64,000 nt of DNA from Phenylobacterium sp. SCN 70-31 (GCF_001724605.1 NZ_MEEX01000005.1:1-64000); one strand, 5' to 3'; counted from the first letter of the stretch, positions 54,192-63,196 are shown. Program-made: numbers and translations. Notes: generated by a model not told the origin, from the letters alone.

Positions 54192-54216
54192 AACACACGA
54201 ACCCGTGATCGGTTCA
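54192..54216 (-). promoter_or_regulatory. EcfG-like promoter before lipoprotein gene
   Basis: Minus strand TGAAC (54216-54212), N16, TGTT (54195-54192). It differs from the consensus GGAAC-N16-CGTT at one base per element but shares GAACCCG-N3-TCGGTTCA with the PRC-barrel promoter at 48926-48950. Confidence 0.4.
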
Positions 54217-54219
54217 CGC

Positions 54220-54245
54220 GAGCCCGCGGATTTTTCCGCCGGCTC
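54220..54245 (-). terminator. stem-loop after molybdenum hydroxylase genes
   Basis: Ten base pairs (GAGCC, GCGGA with TCCGC, GGCTC; one C-C mismatch) around TTTT, just after the stop at 54253 on the minus strand. No T-run follows on that strand, so efficiency is uncertain. Confidence 0.4.
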
Positions 54246-54252
54246 CGCCGCC

Positions 54253-56457
54253 TCACGTCTTCACGAACGGCTGGCTCAGCGTGGGCTGGCCCGTGATCGC
54301 CAGGAGCGCGTTGGCCACGGCAGGCCCGATGACCGGCGTTCCAGGTTCGCCTACGCCCGACGGCGGATTGGCCGACGGCAGAATATAGGTCTCCACCGTC
54401 GGCGCTTCGGAATGACGCAGCACGCGGTAGGCATCGAAATTACCCTGGTCCACCACCCCATCGGTCAGCGTGATCTCACCGAACAGCGCGCCCGAGAGGC
54501 CATAGCAGGTCCCGCCCTCCATCTGGGCCGCCACCTGATCGGGGGCGATGGCGACACCGCAGTCGATGGCCGTGACGACGCGACCGACCTTGGGAACGCC
54601 GCCCTCGAGCTTCACCTCGGCCACCTGCGCCACCACCGATCCGAAACACTCGTGGACCGCCACGCCACGGGTCCAGCCGGCCGGCGCCGGCGTGGTCCAG
54701 CCGGCCTTCTCGGCGGCGAGATCCAGCACGGCCAGATGCCGGTTGGCCCCAGCCTTCCGATAGAGGGCGCGGCGGTAGTCGATCGGGTCCCGGCCTGCCC
54801 GCCGGGCGAGCTGGTCGATGGTGTGCTCCATCACATAGGCGGTGTGGGTGGCGCCCACCGAGCGCCACCAAAGCACGGGCACGCCGACGTCGGGGGTGAG
54901 AAGCTGGGCGTCCACCACGGGCGTGGCCTTGAGGTACGGGGAATCGACGACACCTTCGACGGCCGTCATGTCCACGTCGCCGCCCACCGGCGCGCCCGGC
55001 GGCGCGTCCTTCAGGATCGACTGGGTGACGATGCGGTGACGCCAGGTGGCCGGGAAGCCCTCGGCGTCGACGGTCACGCGAACCGTATGATGCACGAGCG
55101 GCCGGAAATAGCCGGCGCGCATGTCGTCCTCGCGGGTCCAGACCAGCTTCACCGGACGCCGCTTCATCTTCTTGGCGATCTGGACGCACTCGACCACATA
55201 GTCCGACCCGAAGGTCGTGCGTCGGCCGAACGAGCCGCCGGCGAACAGCGTCTCGATCTCGATGGATCCCGGCAGGGCGGGCGTCACCATGGCTACGTTG
55301 ATCTGATCCAGCGTCGGCGCCTGGGAGCCGAAGACCAGACGCGTGGGCCCGTCGCCCACCGTGGCCACGCAGTTCATCGGCTCCATGGCGGCGTGCGCCA
55401 GGTAGGGGAAATCGTAGGCCAGTTCGAGCGCGGCCGTCCCGCCGCCGGCCTGGGATATCTGGGAGGCCTGGCCGGCCTCCCCGCGTGTGACGAACGGCGC
55501 CCACTTCGCCTTGTCGGGCGCGGCGCGCTTGCCCAAAGCGTAGTCGTGGAACTCGCTCAGGATCCGGTCCGAACCGCGCGTCTCGGCCTTGGTGTCGTCC
55601 CACTCCACCTCGAGCGCGTCGCGGCCCAGTCTCGCCGCCCAGGTGTTTTCGGCCACCACGGCGACGCCGCTCGGGATCTGGTGGACCGCCACTACGCCGG
55701 GGATCTTCTTCGCCCCGGTGGCGTCGAACCTCTTCACCTTCGCGCCGAACTTCGGCGGGTGGGCGACCATCGCCGTCAGCATCTCGGGCAGGCGGACATC
55801 CTGGGTGTAGCGGGCCGTGCCGTCGCTCTTGGCGCGGCTGTCCTTGCGGCGCACCCGGTCGCTGCCGATCAGGGTGAAGGTCTTCGCATCCTTCAGGACG
55901 GGTTGCGCCGGCGGCGTGACCTTGGCTGCGGCCTCCAGAAGTTCGCCGAAACCGGCCTGCTTGCCCGACGGGTGCGACAGTACGCCGTCCTTCACCACCA
56001 CCTCGGCGGCGGGGACGCCCCAGGCAGAAGCCGCCGCCTGGACGAACATGGCCCGCGCCGCCGCGCCCGCCGCGCGCATCTTCGGCCAGGAATCCGAGAT
56101 GGCCGACGATCCGCCCGTGCCCTGGGTTCCGCCCATCAGGGCGTTGCCATACAGCTTGGCGTTGGCGGGCGCCTGTTCGACCTTCACCTTCGTCCAGTCG
56201 GCGTCCAGCTCCTCGGCGACGATGGCCGCGAGGCCCGCGTGATTGCCCTGGCCGAACTCGATGTGCTTCGACACCACCGTGACCACGCCGTCGGGGGCGA
56301 TCTTGATGAACGCTCCGAAAGCGCCGGGCTCGACCTTGGAGCCGGCCGACAGCATGTCGGGCAGCGAGCAGCCCACCAGAAGGGATCCCCCGGCCAGCGT
56401 GGCGCCGACGACCAGCACCTCGCGTCGCGAAGGAGGCGGACGCACCATCCGGTTCAT
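54253..56457 (-). CDS. iorB: molybdenum hydroxylase large subunit (isoquinoline 1-oxidoreductase-beta-like)
   Basis: A 734-residue xanthine-oxidase-family large subunit. Twin-arginine-type N-terminus (SRREVLVVGATLAGGSLL) suggests Tat export to the periplasm. FIKIAPDGVVTVVSKHIEFGQGNHAGLAAIVAEELDADWTKV, GGTQGTGGSSAISDSW, AGGSFGRRTTFGSDY, WTREDDMRAGYFRP, GVAVHECFGSVVAQVAEV and the terminal GVGEPGTPVIGPAVANAL (Mo-active-site Glu in GEPG) match IorB-like aldehyde/N-heterocycle dehydrogenases with a cytosine-type molybdopterin. Overlaps the small subunit gene by ATGA. Substrate unknown. A cytochrome c is divergent. Confidence 0.92.
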   Translation of the reverse strand: MNRMVRPPPSRREVLVVGATLAGGSLLVGCSLPDMLSAGSKVEPGAFGAFIKIAPDGVVTVVSKHIEFGQGNHAGLAAIVAEELDADWTKVKVEQAPANAKLYGNALMGGTQGTGGSSAISDSWPKMRAAGAAARAMFVQAAASAWGVPAAEVVVKDGVLSHPSGKQAGFGELLEAAAKVTPPAQPVLKDAKTFTLIGSDRVRRKDSRAKSDGTARYTQDVRLPEMLTAMVAHPPKFGAKVKRFDATGAKKIPGVVAVHQIPSGVAVVAENTWAARLGRDALEVEWDDTKAETRGSDRILSEFHDYALGKRAAPDKAKWAPFVTRGEAGQASQISQAGGGTAALELAYDFPYLAHAAMEPMNCVATVGDGPTRLVFGSQAPTLDQINVAMVTPALPGSIEIETLFAGGSFGRRTTFGSDYVVECVQIAKKMKRRPVKLVWTREDDMRAGYFRPLVHHTVRVTVDAEGFPATWRHRIVTQSILKDAPPGAPVGGDVDMTAVEGVVDSPYLKATPVVDAQLLTPDVGVPVLWWRSVGATHTAYVMEHTIDQLARRAGRDPIDYRRALYRKAGANRHLAVLDLAAEKAGWTTPAPAGWTRGVAVHECFGSVVAQVAEVKLEGGVPKVGRVVTAIDCGVAIAPDQVAAQMEGGTCYGLSGALFGEITLTDGVVDQGNFDAYRVLRHSEAPTVETYILPSANPPSGVGEPGTPVIGPAVANALLAITGQPTLSQPFVKT

Positions 56458-56945
56458 GCCGCGTCTCCTCCGATCGCCGTTCTGGGAATCGCCGTCGCCG
56501 GGGCCGTCGCGGCCGCCTTGATCGCGGCATGAATGCGCTGGTAGGCGCCGCAGCGGCAGATATGGCCGTCCATGGCCGCGGAGATCGCCGCATCGTCGGG
56601 CCGCGGGTCGTTGTTGAGCAGGCCCAGCGCGCCCATGATCTGGCCAGACTGGCAGTAGCCGCACTGGGGTACGTCCAGGTCCACCCAGGCCTGCTGCAGC
56701 GGATGATTTCCGCCGAGCCCCTCGATGGTGGTGATCTTCGCCCCGTTCAGCGCCGAGACCGGCGTGAGGCAGGACCGGATGGGCTGGCCGTCGGCCAGGA
56801 CCGTACAGGCGCCGCATTGCGCGACACCGCAGCCATATTTCGTACCAGTCAGCCCCAGTTCATCTCGGAGCACCCACAGGAGGGGTGTGTCCGGTGGCGA
56901 GTTGACGTTCACCTGCCGTCCGTTCACATCGACCGTCGTCGCCAT
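56454..56945 (-). CDS. iorA: 2Fe-2S small subunit of molybdenum hydroxylase (IorA-like)
   Basis: A 163-residue two-cluster ferredoxin-like subunit. Plant-type cluster motif GCGVAQCGAC...C (about 40-60) and the second cluster CGYCQSGQIM...CRCGAY (about 100-140). It transfers electrons from the molybdenum site to an acceptor. Translated before the large subunit, overlapping by four bases. Together with the divergent cytochrome c it fits the periplasmic IorAB-type electron transfer module. Confidence 0.93.
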   Translation of the reverse strand: MATTVDVNGRQVNVNSPPDTPLLWVLRDELGLTGTKYGCGVAQCGACTVLADGQPIRSCLTPVSALNGAKITTIEGLGGNHPLQQAWVDLDVPQCGYCQSGQIMGALGLLNNDPRPDDAAISAAMDGHICRCGAYQRIHAAIKAAATAPATAIPRTAIGGDAA

Positions 56946-57070
56946 GAGGCCAAGTCCCTGTTTGCTCGCGCCGATCCTAACGCTGTTCAGACCGCCGCGT
57001 AAATCCAGCCTTGGCCGCCCTTGACGCCGCGAGCGTATTGCGTACCGGATTTAGGAAAACAGGAGTTGTC

Positions 57071-57403
57071 ATGCTTCGCGCCGTCGCCGCCGCCCTTGCC
57101 CTGGCGGCCACGCCCGCCGTCGCCCAGGACGGCGCTCAGCTCTTCAACATGCAATGCCGCATGTGCCACAACGGCTCGCCGATGGGGCCCTCCCTGGCCG
57201 GCGTGGCGGGCGGAGACATCGCGGCGAAGAGCTTCGCCTATTCGCCCGGGCTGAAAGCCAAGGACGGCGTCTGGACCGACGAGAATCTCGACGCCTATCT
57301 GAAGGCTCCGACGACCTTCGCGCCCGGGACGAAGATGCTCGTGTCTGTGCCCAACGCCACGCAGCGGGCGGCCATCGTGGCTTATCTGAAGACCCTGAAA
57401 TAG
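57071..57403 (+). CDS. small c-type cytochrome
   Basis: A 110-residue monohaem cytochrome c: signal peptide (MLRAVAAALALAATPAVAQ), haem motif CRMCH (about residues 30-34), axial Met in GTKMLVSV, and NATQRAAIVAYLKTL end helix, as in class I cytochromes. Likely accepts electrons from the divergent IorAB-type enzyme in the periplasm (inference from context). ATG 57071 follows AGGAG at 5 bases. The next gene begins 4 bases after its stop. Confidence 0.92.
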   Translation: MLRAVAAALALAATPAVAQDGAQLFNMQCRMCHNGSPMGPSLAGVAGGDIAAKSFAYSPGLKAKDGVWTDENLDAYLKAPTTFAPGTKMLVSVPNATQRAAIVAYLKTLK

Positions 57404-57407
57404 GCCG

Positions 57408-58307
57408 ATGGACGTATTCCCCGCCTTTTTCCCGCTGGCCGGCCGCAGGGTGGTCGTCGCGGGCGAGGGCGAGGCGGCCGAGGCCAAGGCCCGCCTGTTC
57501 GAGGGCTCTCCCGCCGAGGTGTCGCGGCTGAACGGACCCGACGCGCTGGACCCGCGCGCCTACATCGGCGCGACCCTGGCCTTCGTGGCGGCCCGCGACG
57601 ACAACTGGGCGCTGGCAGCCGCCGACGCGGCGCGCGCGGCCAACGTGCCGGTGAACGTCGTGGACCGTCCCACCCTCTGCGACTTCACGACACCCGCCGT
57701 GATCGACCGGGGCGAGGTGGTGGCGGCCATCGGTACGGGCGGCGCCTCGCCCATGCTGGCGACGATGCTGCGCCACGACATCGAGGCGCGTCTGCCCGAG
57801 GGGACGGGCCAGGTGGCCGCGCTGTTTCGCAGCCTGCAGGCCGAAATCCGCGACGCGCTGCCCGAGGCCGCCGCCCGTCGTCGCTTCCTGCGCGCCGCCC
57901 TCAACGGGCCGCCCGCCGACGCGGCGCGAAACGGCGACATGGAAGCGGCCAAGACACAGCTCCGCGCCGCCCTGTCCGAGGGCGCGGCCACGCAGGGACA
58001 GGTTCGCTATCTGGACGCTCGCGGGCCGGCCGATCTCCTGAGTCTTCGCGCCGTCCGCGCCCTGGCGGCGGCCGACGTGCTGGTGGCGGATGCGGACACC
58101 CATCCCGATGTGATGGCCCTGGCCCGACGCGACGCCGAGCGACGATCGTCGTGCAGCGCCGCCGAACTGGCCGAGCTCGTCGCCGAGGGACTCTCCGTCG
58201 TGCGGCTGGTGACGACGCCGGCGTGGCGCGCCGAACAGACCGCCCTGGACGCCGCCGGCGTGAGCGTCGATGTGCTTCCGGTCGCGTCCCAAAGCCCCAC
58301 GGCTTGA
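57408..58307 (+). CDS. siroheme synthase-like protein with truncated methyltransferase C-terminus
   Basis: A 299-residue protein. The N-terminal ~200 residues resemble CysG-B (precorrin-2 dehydrogenase/sirohydrochlorin ferrochelatase): FPAFFPLAGRRVVVAGEGEAAEAKARLFEGSPAEV, VPVNVVDRPTLCDFTTPAVIDRGEVVAAIGTGGASPMLATMLRHDIEARLPEG. The C-terminal ~95 residues (YLDARGPADLLSLRAVRALAAADVLVADADTHPDVMALARRDAERR) look like the start of a CysG-A/CobA uroporphyrinogen methyltransferase, but the rest of that domain (about 150 residues) is absent. Starts 4 bases after the cytochrome c gene, so co-transcribed. Activity of the short domain is doubtful. Confidence 0.85.
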   Translation: MDVFPAFFPLAGRRVVVAGEGEAAEAKARLFEGSPAEVSRLNGPDALDPRAYIGATLAFVAARDDNWALAAADAARAANVPVNVVDRPTLCDFTTPAVIDRGEVVAAIGTGGASPMLATMLRHDIEARLPEGTGQVAALFRSLQAEIRDALPEAAARRRFLRAALNGPPADAARNGDMEAAKTQLRAALSEGAATQGQVRYLDARGPADLLSLRAVRALAAADVLVADADTHPDVMALARRDAERRSSCSAAELAELVAEGLSVVRLVTTPAWRAEQTALDAAGVSVDVLPVASQSPTA

Positions 58308-58359
58308 CTTCGGCCGACAGGGCGGATCGCATTCCGTCAGGGTCTCAAGGGAGTTCCGG

Positions 58360-59682
58360 ATGCGCGCGATTTTGGCCGTCGGCGTGACGCTCTCCATCCT
58401 GGGAGGCGCCGCAGCCCAGGCGCAGACCCAGACCCAACCCCAGGCGATCGATCCAAAGATCGCCGCGCGGGTCGATCGGGTGCTGGCCAGAACGCCACTG
58501 ATCGACGGCCACAACGACGTGCCGTGGACCTTGCGGCAGCATGTGGGCGTCCACCCCGAACGGCTCGACTTCGGATCCGACACCTCCGCGATCCGCTCGC
58601 CGGGCGGGCCCGGCATGATGACGGACATCCCGCGCCTGCGCGCGGGCAAGGTGGGCGGGCAGTTCTGGTCGGTCTACATCCCCTCCAGCATCGACGGGCC
58701 GGCGGCGGTGCAGACCACGCTGGAGCAGATCGACATCGTGAAGGGCCTTTCCGCCCGATATCCCGACGTCTTCGAGATGGCGTATTCCGCCGACGACGTG
58801 GTGCGCATCCACAAGTCCGGGAAGATCGCCTCGCTGGTCGGGATCGAAGGCGGCCACCAGATCAACGACAGCCTGCCGGTGCTGCGCCAGATGTACGACG
58901 CCGGCGCGCGCTACATGACCCTCACGCACGCGCTCAACACCCGCTGGGCCGACAGCGCCACCGCCAATCCCCAGCACGGCGGACTGACCGCGTTCGGCCG
59001 CGCGGTGATCGCCGAGATGAACCGGCTGGGCATGCTGGTCGACCTCAGCCATGTGTCGGAAGACACGATGAAGGATACGCTGGAGATCGCGAAGGCGCCC
59101 GTGATCTTCTCGCACTCGGGCGCATCGGCGGTGGCCGAACACGCCCGCAACGTGCCGGACGAGGTGCTGGCGCTGGCGAAGCGGAACCGCGGCGTGGTGA
59201 TGGTCAACTTCATGCCCACCTATGTCTCGCGCGAGCGGACGGTCTGGGCGGCGAACCGCTCGGCCGAGCTGGCGCGCTACAATTCCCCGCCCTTCGGCGG
59301 CCTCTACATCGGCTATCCGGACAAGGCCCGCGCCGCCCTGGCGGAATGGGAGAAGGCCAATCCCCGGCCCCCGGTGACGCTGGCGATGGTGGCCGACCAT
59401 GTGGAGCACCTGGCCCGGGTGTGCGGCGTCGACTGCGTGGGAATCGGCTCGGATTTCGACGGCATCGGCGACACGCCCGAGGGCCTCGAGGGCGTCGACA
59501 AATTCCCCGCCCTGCTCGCCGAGATGGCCCGCCGCGGCTGGAATGACGCCGACCTGGCGAAGCTGGCGGGCGGCAACGTGCTGCGAGCGATGCGTGAGGC
59601 CGACGCCGTCGCGAAGCGGCTCCAGGCCGAAACGCCGGCCTCGTACGCGACGATCGCCGAGACCGACGAACCGAAGAAGTAG
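58360..59682 (+). CDS. membrane dipeptidase (peptidase family M19)
   Basis: A 440-residue secreted or periplasmic zinc dipeptidase. Signal peptide (MRAILAVGVTLSILGGAAAQA), metal ligands in LIDGHNDVPW (HxD), SLVGIEGGHQI (Glu), DLSHVSEDTM (His), VIFSHSGASAV (His) and GIGSDFDGI (Asp) match renal-dipeptidase-like M19 enzymes, which hydrolyse dipeptides and some beta-lactams. ATG 58360 is preceded by AAGGGAG. The gene follows the siroheme-type gene by 52 bases and converges with the GntR gene. Confidence 0.93.
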   Translation: MRAILAVGVTLSILGGAAAQAQTQTQPQAIDPKIAARVDRVLARTPLIDGHNDVPWTLRQHVGVHPERLDFGSDTSAIRSPGGPGMMTDIPRLRAGKVGGQFWSVYIPSSIDGPAAVQTTLEQIDIVKGLSARYPDVFEMAYSADDVVRIHKSGKIASLVGIEGGHQINDSLPVLRQMYDAGARYMTLTHALNTRWADSATANPQHGGLTAFGRAVIAEMNRLGMLVDLSHVSEDTMKDTLEIAKAPVIFSHSGASAVAEHARNVPDEVLALAKRNRGVVMVNFMPTYVSRERTVWAANRSAELARYNSPPFGGLYIGYPDKARAALAEWEKANPRPPVTLAMVADHVEHLARVCGVDCVGIGSDFDGIGDTPEGLEGVDKFPALLAEMARRGWNDADLAKLAGGNVLRAMREADAVAKRLQAETPASYATIAETDEPKK

Positions 59683-59688
59683 GCGCCT

Positions 59689-60528
59689 TCAGGCCGTCTT
59701 CCGTGGCCGGCCGCGACCGGCCTTTCGCACGGGTTTCGCCGCCGCCTTGGGCGCGGTCGCCGGGGCCCGACGTCGCCGGGCGCCGCGCTGGCCTTCGAGC
59801 GCCTCCAACCGTTGGATGACGATGTCGCGCATCGGCTGCGCCCCGGCGAAATAGTGGGTGATCAGGTCGTGCAGCCGTTCGCCGTCACGCGCGATCAGGG
59901 CGTCGACGATCTCGCGGTGCTCGGCGTGGTGGTCGCGCTCGCGGTCGGTCTCGAAGTCGGCGTAGAGGTTGAGGTAGCGTTCGGCCCGGTCGCCCAGGTT
60001 GGCGAAGATGCGCTCCAGAACCGGCGAGCCCGAGCCCGACAACAACTCGCGGTGCAAGGCCTTGTAGGCGCGCTGCCACAACTCGCGGGCCAGCGGATCC
60101 CCGTCGGGCAGCACCTTGCGCACCTTCATCGTGCGGTGGAGCATCACGACGACCCGCTCCTCCCAGGCCTGGTCGCCCCGCTCGACGCTCTTGAACAGCA
60201 CGAGCTGGTAGACGGCCTTGTAGGCGTCGACCACGTCGATGTAGTCGGCCACCGAAACGGGCGCGACGCGATAGCCCTTCTGATGTTCGTGCACCACGAG
60301 GCCGGTGGACGACAGCAGCAGGATCGCCTCGCGGATCGGGCTGTGGCCCACCTTGTAGAATTTGGTGAGCTGCTCGACCTTGAGCCGTTCGTCCGGCTGG
60401 AAGACGCCGCGGACGATGTCGCGCTGCAACCAGAACGCGGCCTTGTCGGTGGGGCCCGGAAGCTCGGGCGTGAGCGCCTCCAGCTCGGGGCTGGTGAAGG
60501 CGGCGACAGAAGGTTGCGAGGTCGGCAT
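59689..60528 (-). CDS. GntR family regulator (FCD type) with AT-hook-like tail
   Basis: A 279-residue regulator. N-terminal winged helix (AFWLQRDIVRGVFQPDERLKVEQLTKFYKVGHSPIREAILLLSSTGLV) and an FCD ligand-binding domain with metal-binding His/Asp (LHRTMKVRKV, YKALHRELL, HHAEHREIVDALIARD). It ends with KPVRKAGRGRPRKTA, an AT-hook-like GRGRPRK segment not usual for the family. Likely autoregulates or controls the adjacent dipeptidase or GH3/TonB genes. A perfect palindrome upstream (60588-60603) could be its site. Confidence 0.9.
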   Translation of the reverse strand: MPTSQPSVAAFTSPELEALTPELPGPTDKAAFWLQRDIVRGVFQPDERLKVEQLTKFYKVGHSPIREAILLLSSTGLVVHEHQKGYRVAPVSVADYIDVVDAYKAVYQLVLFKSVERGDQAWEERVVVMLHRTMKVRKVLPDGDPLARELWQRAYKALHRELLSGSGSPVLERIFANLGDRAERYLNLYADFETDRERDHHAEHREIVDALIARDGERLHDLITHYFAGAQPMRDIVIQRLEALEGQRGARRRRAPATAPKAAAKPVRKAGRGRPRKTA

Positions 60529-60587
60529 TCGATTCCCGGTGGCGGCGATTCTCAGATCCGCGTGCCGGAACCCTAGAGTCTATCGGC

Positions 60588-60603
60588 TCTGCTTGAAAGC
60601 AGA
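60588..60603. promoter_or_regulatory. perfect palindrome upstream of GntR gene
   Basis: TCTGCTT-GA-AAGCAGA, 7-bp arms, 60 bases upstream of the regulator start. It does not match the T-GT-N-AC-A form of FadR-type sites, so the assignment is tentative. Confidence 0.45.
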
Positions 60604-60702
60604 CGCGATATGCAGGCATGCGCCAGCTTCATCCGAAGCGGCGCCGCCGGACAGAATCGATCCATTCCGACGACGATCCCCTCTCGAAGCCCGTCCGGCA
60701 CG

Positions 60703-63165
60703 TCACGTCAGCCGCAGCGTTCCCTTCACCCGGATGTCGCCCGCCGAGCGCCCCACAAGGATGTCGTACGGACCAGGGTCGATGGGCCAGGCCCCCGTCT
60801 CCGGGTCGTACGGCGCGAAGGCTCGGGGTTCGAGCGTCAGCATCACCCGCTGCGCTTCGCCCGGTTCGAGGCGGACCTTGGCGAAAGCCTTCAGTTCCTT
60901 CGGCGGTCGCGGCAGGCGCGGTTCGAGCTGGGACACATAGACCTGCACCACCTCGGCCCCGGCGCGGTCGCCGGTGTTCTCCACCAGGACCGACAGGGTC
61001 ACGGGCGCGCCGGCCGCCGCCGTCCCGGCCATGTCGAGGTCGCGGATCTTGAATCTGGTGTAGGCGAGGCCGTGGCCGAACGGGAACAGCGGTCTGACGC
61101 CCGCCCGATCGAACCCCCGATAGCCCATCGCCAGGCCCTCGGCGTAATCGCAGACGGCGGGGTCCGGGCCGGGCGCGTGCGCCGGATGGTCGCCGAAGGC
61201 CCGCGGCCATGTGATCGGCAGCCTGCCGCCGGGGTCGCGGTCGCCGAACAGCACGGCGGCGAGGGCGTCCGGTCCGGTCTCGCCGGGCAACCACATCTGG
61301 AGCACCGCGCGCGCCTCGTCGATCCAGGGCGCCTCGAAGGGCGAGCCCGCGTTGAGGACGATCACGGTGTTCGGGTTGATGTCCAGGATGCGGCGGGCGA
61401 GGTCGTCCTGGCCGCCGGGCAGGCGCATGTCGGGCCGATCGTAGCCCTCGGCCTCTGTCACGATCCCCGATCCCAACACCAGCACCACCGCGTCCGCGTC
61501 GCGGGCGGCCTCCAGGGCGCGCTCGACCGGCTCGGGCGGCGGGCGAACGCCCAGCCCGAAGTATTCGTAGCCCGCGGCCTTCGGGACGTAGTCGATCTCG
61601 ACGCGATAGCCGCGTCCGGCCGTCAACTCGGCGATGGCGAGACGACGCGGCACGGTCTGGCCGATGACGTCGAAATGATCCTCGGCCGCCGCCGTTTCGG
61701 GCGTCACGAGCGGACGGCCGTCCAGCGCGACGCGGGCGACGCCGGTCGCGCGAACCCCGAACTCGTAGGTCCCGGTCTCGTTCGGCCAGAACCAGCCGCT
61801 CCAGCGATAGGAGCCCACAGGCGCGCGGGTGGCGGCGGCCATGTTGGGGCTGGACCAGCGGACGAAGTTGCGTTCCAGCGTCGTCCGCGCCGGCGCGCCC
61901 GAGAAGTCGACGGAGTCGAAGTATTCGGCGTGCAGGCCCTCGGCGTCGCGGGCCTCGGTCGGGCTGAACGCCCAGGGATCGGGGTTGACGGGGAACGGGT
62001 CGTTGTCGACGCCCCGCGCCTCCAGCACGGCGACCCCCTGGCCCAGGAAATCCCGCAGCCCCTCCGCCGGGGTCTTCACACGGTCGGTCACCACCCGCGA
62101 ACTGCCGCCGCCCTGGAGCAGGCAGCGCGCGGCGTTGGGACCGATCAGGGCGACCGACTTCAGTTCGCGCGACAGCGGCAGCAGGCCGTCGTTCTTCAGC
62201 AGCGTCATGGCCTCGCAGGCCGCGTCGAGGGCGATGGCCTTGTGGCGGGCCGTGCGCAGCTCTCCCTTCGGCCGTTCCGCGCCGTCCAGCAATCCGCAGC
62301 GGAGGATCAGGCGGACCACGCGGGCGGCGTTGTCGTCGATCTGGGCCTCGGGAACGTCTCCCGCCCTGACCGCGGCCAGCAGCTTGTCGCCGAACCACTT
62401 CGGCGGCCCGGGCATCTCGAGGTCGAGGCCGGCGTTGGCCGCGGCGGCGGTGGAATGGGTGGCGGCCCAGTCCGAGACCACCATGCCCCTATAGCCCCAC
62501 TCTTCCTTGAGGATGTCGGTCAGCAGGCGGCGGTGTTCGGAGGCGTAGGTTCCGTTGAGCTTGTTGTAGGAGGCCATGACCGTCCAGGGGTCGGCCTCCG
62601 CCACGACCCGCTCGAAGGCGGCGAGATAGAGTTCCCGCAGGGTCCGCTCGTCGACGCGGGCGTCGACGACGAAACGCTCCAGCTCCTGATTGTTGGCGGC
62701 GTAGTGCTTGAGCGACGCGCCGATCCCCTCGCCCTGGAGCCCCTGCACATAGGCCGCGCCCATGACGCCGGCCAGGTAAGGGTCCTCGGAATAGGTCTCG
62801 AAGTTCCGGCCCCAGGTGGGGATGCGCATCATGTTGATCGTGGGCGCCAGCACCACATGATCGCCCAGCGCATGAGCCTCACGGGCGATGGCCGCGGCGA
62901 CGGCGCGGGCCGTCTCCGGGTTCCAGGTCGCGGCGACGGCGACACCCACGGGAAAGACCGTCGCGGGGACGCCGCGGATCGATCGTACGCCGGTGGGCCC
63001 GTCGGTCATCTGGAGCGACGGCACGCCCAGGCGCTCGACAGGATAGAGATTGAAAGCGCTGGCGCCCGCCAGCAGCGTGACCTTCTCCTCCAGGGTGAGA
63101 CGGGCCATCAAGTCGTCGACGCGGTCGTCGAGGGTGGCCGCGGGATCGAGGTAGATCTCTGTCAT
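60703..63165 (-). CDS. GH3 beta-glucosidase with PA14 domain
   Basis: An 820-residue family 3 glycoside hydrolase. TDGPTGVRSI, KHYAANNQE, nucleophile Asp in YRGMVVSDWAATHS, then AMTLLKNDGLLPL, a PA14 insert (LHAEYFDSVDFSGAPARTTLERNFVRW...GSYRWSGWFWPNETGTYEFGVRATG), the Ig-like C-terminal domain and fibronectin-like end (VTLSVLVENTGDRAGAEVVQVYVSQL..PRPPKELKAF). PA14 insertion is typical of plant-polysaccharide-active GH3. ATG 63165 follows GGAG. It is cytoplasmic by sequence (no signal peptide). Adjacent to a TonB receptor that could import its substrate. Confidence 0.94.
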   Translation of the reverse strand: MTEIYLDPAATLDDRVDDLMARLTLEEKVTLLAGASAFNLYPVERLGVPSLQMTDGPTGVRSIRGVPATVFPVGVAVAATWNPETARAVAAAIAREAHALGDHVVLAPTINMMRIPTWGRNFETYSEDPYLAGVMGAAYVQGLQGEGIGASLKHYAANNQELERFVVDARVDERTLRELYLAAFERVVAEADPWTVMASYNKLNGTYASEHRRLLTDILKEEWGYRGMVVSDWAATHSTAAAANAGLDLEMPGPPKWFGDKLLAAVRAGDVPEAQIDDNAARVVRLILRCGLLDGAERPKGELRTARHKAIALDAACEAMTLLKNDGLLPLSRELKSVALIGPNAARCLLQGGGSSRVVTDRVKTPAEGLRDFLGQGVAVLEARGVDNDPFPVNPDPWAFSPTEARDAEGLHAEYFDSVDFSGAPARTTLERNFVRWSSPNMAAATRAPVGSYRWSGWFWPNETGTYEFGVRATGVARVALDGRPLVTPETAAAEDHFDVIGQTVPRRLAIAELTAGRGYRVEIDYVPKAAGYEYFGLGVRPPPEPVERALEAARDADAVVLVLGSGIVTEAEGYDRPDMRLPGGQDDLARRILDINPNTVIVLNAGSPFEAPWIDEARAVLQMWLPGETGPDALAAVLFGDRDPGGRLPITWPRAFGDHPAHAPGPDPAVCDYAEGLAMGYRGFDRAGVRPLFPFGHGLAYTRFKIRDLDMAGTAAAGAPVTLSVLVENTGDRAGAEVVQVYVSQLEPRLPRPPKELKAFAKVRLEPGEAQRVMLTLEPRAFAPYDPETGAWPIDPGPYDILVGRSAGDIRVKGTLRLT

Positions 63166-63196
63166 GGAGACTCCACTAGGCCGTGACGCCGGCATG

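Noticed and set aside
54253..56817. 854-residue large subunit starting upstream
   Set aside because: The extra N-terminal part is another frame over the small-subunit gene; the true start at 56457 overlaps that gene's stop as ATGA.
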